Positions 22,053 to 26,993 of a stretch of DNA of 26,993 nt are shown one piece after another; position 1 is the stretch's first letter, and each line of letters begins with the position of its first letter. The position numbers and the translations under genes were made by a program. This DNA is from an uncultured Candidatus Saccharibacteria bacterium (GTDB lineage: Bacteria > Patescibacteria > Saccharimonadia > Saccharimonadales > CAMLKC01), in NCBI GenBank assembly GCA_946480595.1, contig CAMLKC010000009.1, forward strand, positions 1-26,993. The letters run 5' to 3'. The notes under the pieces are model-generated. The model saw only the letters and a list, made by a program, of their open reading frames with translations. It had not been told where the DNA came from and did not search any database.

Positions 22053-23237
22053 TTATTTGGTGATGCTTGTTACAACACCAGCACCAACGGTACGGCCACC
22101 TTCGCGGATAGCGAAGTTAAGACCTTGTTCCATGGCGATAGGTGCGAGCAACTTAACCTTGAAGGTGACAGTGTCACCAGGCATGACCATTTCCTTGTCA
22201 GCTGGGAGTTCAACCTCACCAGTTACGTCCGTAGTACGGAAGTAGAACTGTGGCTTGTAACCCTTGCTGAATGGAGTGTGGCGGCCGCCTTCTTCCTTTT
22301 TAAGGATGTAGACTTCGGCGTCAAACTCTGTGTGTGGAGTGATCGAACCTGGCTTAGCAACAACCTGGCCGCGCTCGATTTGTTCGCGCTCGATACCACG
22401 GAGCAGAAGACCAGCGTTGTCACCGGCTTGACCTTGGTTGAGGTTCTTCTTGAATGCTTCGATGCCAGTAACGACTGATTGCTGTGAAGCTTTCACACCA
22501 ACGATTTCAACTGGGTCGTTCAACTTAACAACACCCTGCTCAATACGGCCGGTAGCAACAGTACCACGACCCTTGATTGAGAAGACGTCTTCGATAGGCA
22601 TAAGGAATGGCTTGTCGAGGTCGCGGGTTGGCTCTTCGATGTATGTATCGAGGGCTTCAACCAGTTCCATGATAGCGTCTTCGCTAGCAGCGTCACCTTC
22701 GAGGGCCTTAGTAGCAGAACCCTTGATGATTGGGGCGTTGTCACCGTCGTAGCCGTTCTTAGTAAGAAGTTCGCGAACGTCCATCTCAACGAGTTCGACG
22801 AGTTCTGGGTCAGCGAGGTCCATCTTGTTAAGGAAGACAACGATACGAGGTACGTTCACCTGGTGAGCAAGCAGTACGTGCTCACGAGTCTGTGGAAGCG
22901 GACCGTCGTTTGCTGCAACAACGAGGATAGCACCGTCGATCTGGGCAGCACCCGTAATCATGTTCTTGACGTAGTCGGCGTGACCAGGCATGTCAACGTG
23001 AGCGTAGTGGCGCTTAGCTGATTCGTATTCCTGGTGTGAAGAGGCAATGGTGATACCACGTGCGCGCTCTTCTGGAGCGTTGTCGATCTGAGCGTAGTCA
23101 ACTTTCTTGTTAACATCGCTAGGAAGCTTCTTTGCAAGTACAGCGGTAATTGCAGCGGTTAGAGTTGTTTTACCGTGGTCAACGTGACCCATGGTACCAA
23201 CGTTGACGTGCGGCTTAGTGCGATCGAAATCTGCCAT
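22053..23237 (-). CDS. tuf: Elongation factor Tu
   Basis: The 394-residue GTPase brings aminoacyl-tRNA to the ribosome. G1 is GHVDHGKT (17-24), G3 is DMPGH (82-86), G4 is NKMD (137-140) and G5 is GSATKALEG. Domains 2 and 3 are complete, ending [15 protein letters not shown]. The common DCPGH and NKCD both have Met for Cys, and I count no Cys in the whole protein. AGGAG precedes the ATG by about 14 bases. A strong promoter and a terminator make it monocistronic, apart from read-through into HIT. S12, S7 and fusA, its frequent partners, are not in the window. Confidence 0.98.
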   Translation of the reverse strand: MADFDRTKPHVNVGTMGHVDHGKTTLTAAITAVLAKKLPSDVNKKVDYAQIDNAPEERARGITIASSHQEYESAKRHYAHVDMPGHADYVKNMITGAAQIDGAILVVAANDGPLPQTREHVLLAHQVNVPRIVVFLNKMDLADPELVELVEMDVRELLTKNGYDGDNAPIIKGSATKALEGDAASEDAIMELVEALDTYIEEPTRDLDKPFLMPIEDVFSIKGRGTVATGRIEQGVVKLNDPVEIVGVKASQQSVVTGIEAFKKNLNQGQAGDNAGLLLRGIEREQIERGQVVAKPGSITPHTEFDAEVYILKKEEGGRHTPFSKGYKPQFYFRTTDVTGEVELPADKEMVMPGDTVTFKVKLLAPIAMEQGLNFAIREGGRTVGAGVVTSITK

Positions 23238-23308
23238 ATGGGATTTTATCTCCTATTAATTATATTTCGTATGGCAGTCTATAAAAGACTCCACGACGTA
23301 TGCGCTTA

Positions 23309-23337
23309 ATTATACAGGGAAAGCGCTCGTCTGTAAA
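23309..23337 (-). promoter_or_regulatory. Promoter of tuf
   Basis: TTTACA (23332-23337), 17 bases and a perfect TATAAT (23309-23314) read toward tuf. The leader is about 65 bases and contains a small AGTCT/AGACT hairpin. Confidence 0.9.
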
Positions 23338-23342
23338 CAGGC

Positions 23343-24503
23343 TTACAGGATAATCTCTTTGGCTGACGGAAACGAGTTGTATCCGTGCGCCGCAAAGCTT
23401 CGGCAATACGCGCCCGCATCATATATAGCGACAGTGTCACCAATAGCTGCTTTGTTCAAGAGACGCGGCTCCAATCCTTCCGGGTCACCGGATGCAGGGG
23501 TGAGAATATCCCCGGTCTCACAGTTATGGCCGACGACAACATACTCTTCCTTTTCCGTGGCGTCATTTAGCACCTCTATTTTGTGCTGTGCTCCGTACAT
23601 ACTTGGCCGAATAATATCATTCATACCAGTATTAAGACGAAGGAATGCGTGCCCGTCGGGGCCCGTGTCGACGGCATCCACCACCTCGGCGTAGAGCGTC
23701 CCGGCGTGTGCAACCAGCCAGGTGCCAGGCTCTATCTCCAGGTGCAACTGACGCCCGGTTGCCTTGGCAAAGTCTTCGAGCTCTTTGGCGAACACGGCCG
23801 CAATCTCTGTCATATCCGCTTCGTGTTCGTCGCCAAAGCGATGAATCTTAAAACCGCCGCCAATATCCAGAGATGTCACATCCGGCATCTGCTCGGCAAT
23901 AGCCAGCGAGGTTTTCATGACCTCACCCCACATCTTAGGGTCAGCACCCGAGCCGATATGGATATGGAGCCGCGTAATACGAACACCTGAACTAGCTGCT
24001 ATATTCAGCGCATCTGGCAAATAGGCATTCCAAAGTCCAAAACTAGAGTTTGCTCCGCCGGTAGTCGTGCGGTTGTTGTGACCAGCACCAAGTCCCGGGT
24101 TAACTCTTAGGCCAAGCTCCGCACCCTGCGGCGCGGCGGCAACAAAGAGCTCCAACTGGTGTAGCGACGTCGCAACGTATTTTACGCCCGCCTCAATGAG
24201 TTCAGGCAAGTTGTGTGCCGGCTGTTGGCTCGACAAGCTAATTTTAGACGGATCGATCCCCTGTTTCATCAGCTCGACCACTTCGAAGCTGGAACTGGCA
24301 TCAAATGATAACCCGGTCTCACTCAGTAATCTAATGACTTCGGGGTGATTGTTCGCTTTTACCGCATAGCGGGGCGTCAGGCCGAATGGCAATGCAAGCT
24401 CCGTCAGTACTGTAGCGCGCTGGGCGAGCTGTTTGCTGTCGTAAACAAAGAGCGGTGATCCGTTATCTTTAATAAGCTGTGCGGTCGTATCGTCTATAGG
24501 CAT
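23343..24503 (-). CDS. LysA-like fold-III PLP decarboxylase (diaminopimelate decarboxylase family)
   Basis: The 386-residue protein has the alanine-racemase-like barrel and the C-terminal sheet of amino acid decarboxylases. Lys49 in RYAVKAN binds PLP. HIHIGSG (180-186), DIGGGF (213-218) and EPGTW (258-262) hold the phosphate and substrate. CETGD (328-332) gives the Cys/Asp contributed across the dimer, close to the CESGD of diaminopimelate decarboxylase. The frame is open to 24584, but a promoter (TTGCAG, 17 bases, TATAGT) ends 7 bases before the ATG at 24503, so the shorter, probably leaderless form is chosen. Substrate could be diaminopimelate or another diamino acid; no other lysine pathway gene is in the window. 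Confidence 0.87.
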   Translation of the reverse strand: MPIDDTTAQLIKDNGSPLFVYDSKQLAQRATVLTELALPFGLTPRYAVKANNHPEVIRLLSETGLSFDASSSFEVVELMKQGIDPSKISLSSQQPAHNLPELIEAGVKYVATSLHQLELFVAAAPQGAELGLRVNPGLGAGHNNRTTTGGANSSFGLWNAYLPDALNIAASSGVRITRLHIHIGSGADPKMWGEVMKTSLAIAEQMPDVTSLDIGGGFKIHRFGDEHEADMTEIAAVFAKELEDFAKATGRQLHLEIEPGTWLVAHAGTLYAEVVDAVDTGPDGHAFLRLNTGMNDIIRPSMYGAQHKIEVLNDATEKEEYVVVGHNCETGDILTPASGDPEGLEPRLLNKAAIGDTVAIYDAGAYCRSFAAHGYNSFPSAKEIIL

Positions 24504-24510
24504 AGCTATT

Positions 24511-24539
24511 ACTATACAGACCAAACGGGCAGGCTGCAA
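24511..24539 (-). promoter_or_regulatory. Promoter of the lysA-like gene
   Basis: TTGCAG (24534-24539), 17 bases and TATAGT (24511-24516). Seven bases (AATAGCT) separate the -10 from the ATG, so the first transcribed base should be at or within one base of the start codon. Confidence 0.8.
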
Positions 24540-24549
24540 AGCGAGGCTA

Positions 24550-24578
24550 TTGACCAAGCAGCCTTCAGATGATATAAA
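24550..24578 (+). promoter_or_regulatory. Promoter of the 24612 gene
   Basis: TTGACC (24550-24555), 17 bases and TATAAA (24573-24578). Both hexamers and the spacing equal those before the orphan gene at 3873-4157. It is divergent from the lysA-like promoter, 11 bases away. Confidence 0.82.
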
Positions 24579-24611
24579 ACTCAAGGCCTTCGCACTACTG
24601 CAGCCAAAAGG

Positions 24612-25115
24612 ATGTGTCCGTTGTCCGAACCGCCATTTCTTACCCTAGGAAAAGCGCAGGAAAAGCTCAACGTTACCAACCGCAGTCAGATGCAGAACCT
24701 GTTCCCGCTCCTGCCGCACCTGTACGTCAAGCAGCGTCAGACCCGCCTGTTCCCGACCAGCTACATCACCAAGCTGGTCGAGTTCTTGAAAGGTCGAAGC
24801 GCCACGATGCCGCTCGTGCGCCAGTTCAACCAGACAGGCGCCGCTCGCCAGCTTCGCATGCAGATGCAAAGCGAGCTCTCGGCCGCGCTTGACGCCAAGG
24901 TCGAGCACACGCCGACCGAAGTGGCGGCCCTGCTCGGCGTCAGTCGGGCAACCGTCAGCGGCTGGACACTGTCGGGAACGGTGTCGCACAACGAAAAGAA
25001 GCTCCACAAAGGACAGATCGTCCCAATAGGGCCACGGCAGCGCCGCGTCATGGGAAGGCAGTTCATCACGCCTCAAATGATCCGCGACGCCATCAAGTGG
25101 GTGATACCCAACTAG
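24612..25115 (+). CDS. Two-domain DNA-binding protein with winged-helix-like repeats, GC-rich cassette 4
   Basis: The 167-residue protein seems to hold two similar units. The first (about 10-60) has LGKAQEKLNV followed later by TRLFPTSYITKLVEFL. The second (about 100-165) has the clear helix-turn-helix TPTEVAALLGVSRATVSGW followed by GRQFITPQMIRDAIKWV. Each reads as helix-turn-helix, wing and a last helix, like excisionase or MerR-type DNA-binding domains. The start is unsure: ATG at 24612 has AAAAGG immediately before it, and a TTG at 24621 has better spacing. Codons are GC-ending. It is divergent from the lysA-like gene and may regulate it or itself, or be a remnant of a mobile element. Family not identified. 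Confidence 0.75.
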   Translation: MCPLSEPPFLTLGKAQEKLNVTNRSQMQNLFPLLPHLYVKQRQTRLFPTSYITKLVEFLKGRSATMPLVRQFNQTGAARQLRMQMQSELSAALDAKVEHTPTEVAALLGVSRATVSGWTLSGTVSHNEKKLHKGQIVPIGPRQRRVMGRQFITPQMIRDAIKWVIPN

Positions 25116-25123
25116 CGCTGCCC

Positions 25124-25159
25124 GCCCGCAACCCTTCCCGCGAAGGCTGGGTTGCGGGC
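25124..25159. terminator. GC-rich hairpin between the 24612 gene and arr
   Basis: GCCCGCAACCC (25124-25134) and GGGTTGCGGGC (25149-25159) form a perfect 11-base stem around 14 bases. It lies 9 bases after the 24612 stop and also at the 3' end of the convergent arr gene. No clear T-run follows on either strand. Confidence 0.7.
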
Positions 25160-25171
25160 ACAGCCCTTGAA

Positions 25172-25588
25172 TTAATTAATAATCTCACCCTTAATGTTCG
25201 CTAGCCGCTCACGCCATGTTTGTAGTTCTTCGGGCGTGAGCCTCACCCAATCGTCTACCTCGCCGACAACTTTCAGCGGTTCTTGGCTGCGATATGACCG
25301 CGTAGGGTTGCCCGGAAACTTTTTATCCGTAACATTTGGATCATTTTCGAAAGTTCCTGTTGGTTCAACGATATAGACACGTTCGCGGCCTTCGCCTTTT
25401 GAAAGCTCAGCAGCAAGACCCGCACCATTGACGAGCGCCGTAAAATATATGTGATTCATCGTCACCTCTGGCTTGTAGTTGGACCTAAATCCGGCAGTTA
25501 GCAGATCACCAATCTGTAAGTCTGCTTTTGTGCCGTGGTAAAAGGGACCTTCGTCAAGAACGCCAGGTTTACTGGAATTGTCATTCAT
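25172..25588 (-). CDS. arr: Rifampin ADP-ribosyltransferase (Arr family)
   Basis: The 138-residue protein matches Arr across its length: GPFYHGTKADLQIGDLLTAGF, HIYFTAL, VYIVEPTGTFENDPNVTDKKFPGNPTRSYRSQEPLKVVGEVDDW. Arr enzymes transfer ADP-ribose from NAD to rifampin. The family's His-Tyr-Asp residues fit His18, Tyr48 and Asp83. Two ATGs lie close together; AGGAG touches the first (25594) but is 6 bases before the second (25588), which is preferred. It starts 21 bases after the VOC-type gene stop, so the two form an operon. Whether it acts on rifampin or on another substrate here is not known from sequence. Confidence 0.92.
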   Translation of the reverse strand: MNDNSSKPGVLDEGPFYHGTKADLQIGDLLTAGFRSNYKPEVTMNHIYFTALVNGAGLAAELSKGEGRERVYIVEPTGTFENDPNVTDKKFPGNPTRSYRSQEPLKVVGEVDDWVRLTPEELQTWRERLANIKGEIIN

Positions 25589-25608
25589 ATTCATCTCCTG
25601 CCTTTCAG

Positions 25609-26532
25609 CTAGCTGCCAGCTGCCGCTTTCAATTCCGCCAGATCAAGCTTTTTCATCTTTAGCATCGCCTCCATCACACGACGAGAAGCGTCAGGGTCGT
25701 CCTGCGTGAGCAAACCAAGGTATTCCGTTGGCACGATCTGCCACGACACGCCGTATTTATCCTTCAGCCAGCCGCATTGTTCCGACTCGGGCACGGCACT
25801 GAGTTTTTCCCAGTAGTAGTCGACCTCGGCTTGGTCGGCACAATTAACGACGAACGAAAAGGCTTCGTTAAGGACAAATTCATGATCAGCGGCACTGTCC
25901 ATGACGGCGAACCATTGCTTTTCCAGCATGAAATCGGCAAACATTATATTGCCCTCTTTTTCAGGCTCCATGCCAGCAGGATAGCGCATGACATTACCTT
26001 GTTTGGCGTCTTTGAATACTGACAGATAGAAATCCATCGCCTCCTCAGCTTTGCCGCAGTTGGCACCCACAAACATAACAGACGGCGTAATGACTGGCCG
26101 AGGTTCGCCCTCGGGGTTGGTGAGCATCAGCTGCCACGACACGCCGTATTTGTCCTGAATCCAGCCAAAGTGTTTGCTGAACGGATATTCTTGCAGCGGC
26201 ATAAGCGGCGTTCCGCCTTCACTTAGCGTGGCCCATGCTTTATCCAGATTTTCTTGGGCATTCTCGTCGCGCGAAGGGTCGTAATTAACAATAAAAGACA
26301 CAGAGGGGTTAAAAGTGAAGATCGGGCCGCCGTTTAGGCCTACAAAATCGTGATCAAACAGACGAAAATCGACCGTCATGACCGTACCGGGCTTCTGGCC
26401 ATGCACCTCTTGCCCTGCGTCGGTATAGTATAGTTTGCGACCAACGGCACCTTCGCCAAATGCCGCAATATAAAACTCTGCGGCTTCCTCCGCCAAGCTG
26501 TCAAACCATAAGTTCGTTGCGATCTTGTTCAT
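25609..26532 (-). CDS. Tandem PhnB-like VOC-superfamily protein
   Basis: The 307-residue protein consists of two PhnB-type (3-demethylubiquinone-9 methyltransferase-like) VOC domains. The first (about 1-140) has NLWFDSLAEEAAEFYIAAF and KHFGWIQDKYGVSWQLML. The second (about 148-285) has VMFVGANCGKAEEAMDFYLSVF and EQCGWLKDKYGVSWQIVP. The repeated WxxDKYGVSWQ motif shows an internal duplication. Such proteins often bind metals, antibiotics or small ligands, and the function here is unknown. AGGAGG precedes the ATG by 5 bases. A TACAAT lies upstream at 26555-26560. Its operon partner arr makes a role in resistance or detoxification plausible. Confidence 0.9.
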   Translation of the reverse strand: MNKIATNLWFDSLAEEAAEFYIAAFGEGAVGRKLYYTDAGQEVHGQKPGTVMTVDFRLFDHDFVGLNGGPIFTFNPSVSFIVNYDPSRDENAQENLDKAWATLSEGGTPLMPLQEYPFSKHFGWIQDKYGVSWQLMLTNPEGEPRPVITPSVMFVGANCGKAEEAMDFYLSVFKDAKQGNVMRYPAGMEPEKEGNIMFADFMLEKQWFAVMDSAADHEFVLNEAFSFVVNCADQAEVDYYWEKLSAVPESEQCGWLKDKYGVSWQIVPTEYLGLLTQDDPDASRRVMEAMLKMKKLDLAELKAAAGS

Positions 26533-26554
26533 GCCACCTCCTGTTTATGTCCCT

Positions 26555-26586
26555 ATTGTAACGTACCGGTCGTGTATACTGATAGT
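26555..26586. promoter_or_regulatory. Divergent promoter region for the VOC-type gene and the microprotein gene
   Basis: On the minus strand TACAAT (26555-26560) is a candidate -10 for the VOC gene, without a clear -35. On the plus strand TTGTAA (26557-26562), 18 bases and GATAGT (26581-26586), or the nearby TATACT (26575-26580), could serve the microprotein gene. Confidence 0.4.
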
Positions 26587-26670
26587 AATAGGTAAAGGAA
26601 CACATAAAACATCATGAAGAGCTAATATCCATCAAAATCTCAGTAATAACAGATAACGAAAGGATACTTT

Positions 26671-26745
26671 ATGGCAAAAGGCCAAGATCGCCCGGGTCGC
26701 GTCGTCAGGAAACCAAAGAAAAGCAAAACAGTCAGCCCGGCTTAA
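26671..26745 (+). CDS. 24-residue basic microprotein
   Basis: The 25-codon frame reads MAKGQDRPGRVVRKPKKSK and then TVSPA before TAA. AAAGGA stands about 7 bases before the ATG, and an intrinsic terminator starts 11 bases after the stop, so this looks like a complete gene with its own signals. The peptide is strongly basic with Gly and Pro, slightly reminiscent of tiny ribosome-associated proteins such as bTHX, but I cannot assign a family. It would bind nucleic acid, most likely rRNA, if the charge is a guide. The 5' leader is about 80 bases. Confidence 0.65.
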   Translation: MAKGQDRPGRVVRKPKKSKTVSPA

Positions 26746-26755
26746 CTGCAACGAA

Positions 26756-26785
26756 AATACACCGCCATTATAGCGGTGTATTTTT
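26756..26785. terminator. Bidirectional terminator after the microprotein gene
   Basis: AATACACCGC (26756-26765) and GCGGTGTATT (26773-26782) form a perfect 10-base stem with a seven-base loop, then TTT on the plus strand and TTTT on the minus strand. It serves the microprotein gene and the convergent gene that ends at 26784. Confidence 0.9.
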
Positions 26786-26993
26786 ATGCCACGCTATCGA
26801 TAAGATATGATTCGTCGGGTGCAAGCGTCAACCGGCCGTCCAGGTTAATCTCGGCACCGTCGTGCTTTCCCGTAGCTGAAAGGGTTACCCTCCCTCTTGT
26901 TTGCTCCGCATCCAAGATACCGACTTCGATGGTATCTTGCGAGAGGTTGGTGACCGAAATGACCTGCCGCCGCGCATTTTCGGGATCGGGCCG
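26784..26993 (-). CDS. C-terminal end of an unidentified protein, beta-rich
   Basis: The frame is open from the window edge to a TAA at 26784, giving 69 residues. RRQVISVTNLSQDTIEVGILD and later LDGRLTLAPDESYLIDSVA suggest alternating beta strands. This resembles the C-terminal beta domain that closes some glycoside hydrolases of the amylase type, but the resemblance is weak and no catalytic part is visible. The gene reads toward the microprotein gene and shares its terminator. Confidence 0.6.
   Translation of the reverse strand, partial: RPDPENARRQVISVTNLSQDTIEVGILDAEQTRGRVTLSATGKHDGAEINLDGRLTLAPDESYLIDSVA

Noticed and set aside
24504..24584. Longer lysA-like protein starting at 24584
   Set aside because: The extra residues are not family-like and cover the -35 and -10 boxes of its promoter.
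26614..26625. Tiny Met-Lys-Ser frame upstream of the microprotein gene as a regulatory upstream ORF
   Set aside because: Three codons with no special residues and no linked RNA structure seen; no evidence for a role.
1..26993. CRISPR array, insertion sequence, integrase or attachment site
   Set aside because: No regularly spaced direct repeats, transposase or integrase motifs, or terminal inverted repeats were seen. The orphan genes are flanked by hairpins, not by matching repeats.

Overview
The window is a bacterial chromosome segment, most likely from a Candidate Phyla Radiation (Patescibacteria) member and probably a Saccharibacteria (TM7)-like organism. The lineage call rests on three things. 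The spc-type ribosomal operon has rpsE followed directly by rplO, with no rpmD (L30), a known CPR trait. Genes are small and tightly coupled. Orphan small proteins sit between conserved blocks. TGA is used as an ordinary stop, which argues against the recoded SR1/Gracilibacteria. The exact lineage is an inference. I see no rRNA, tRNA, CRISPR array or insertion sequence, and no gene-free stretch longer than about 190 bases.

Positions 1-3780 (minus strand) hold an aromatic amino acid operon: a 24-residue leader peptide with adjacent Tyr-Trp-Phe codons and a full four-segment transcription attenuator, then a DAHP synthase, a frameshifted GNAT acetyltransferase, an AstE/AspA-like zinc hydrolase, trpS and the start of an unrecognised gene. 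Positions 3811-4221 hold a GC-rich orphan gene with its own promoter and hairpin.

Positions 4251-19280 (minus strand) are one long translation block read right to left: L3-L4-L23-L2-S19-L22-S3-L16-L29-S17-L14-L24-L5-S14-S8-L6-L18-S5-L15-secY-sortase-infA-L36-S13-S11-S4-rpoA-L17-L13-S9, closed by a terminator. The usual adk and map genes are absent between secY and infA and a sortase sits there instead. L36 and S14 are zinc-free forms. Promoters with 17-base spacers lie before L3 and infA, and a structured leader precedes L3.

Positions 19328-21540 separate L3 from S10 with two small membrane proteins in divergent orientation, two GC-rich orphan genes and monocistronic rpsJ. rpsJ has its own structured leader and a promoter whose -35 box overlaps that of the divergent neighbour. 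Positions 21543-23337 hold a HIT-family protein and tuf, with tuf ending in a terminator. Positions 23343-25159 hold a leaderless lysA-like PLP decarboxylase and a divergent GC-rich gene with two winged-helix-like segments. Positions 25172-26532 hold an arr-type rifampin ADP-ribosyltransferase behind a tandem VOC/PhnB-like protein. Positions 26555-26993 hold a 24-codon basic microprotein gene and the 3' end of an unidentified gene, sharing a bidirectional terminator.

The most striking element is the Tyr-Trp-Phe attenuator, which predicts that DAHP synthase and tryptophanyl-tRNA synthetase are induced together when aromatic aminoacyl-tRNA runs short. Next are the repeated leaderless-promoter geometry (-10 box about 5-9 bases before the ATG) and four GC-rich, monocistronic orphan genes that each carry their own promoter and a GC-rich 3' hairpin.
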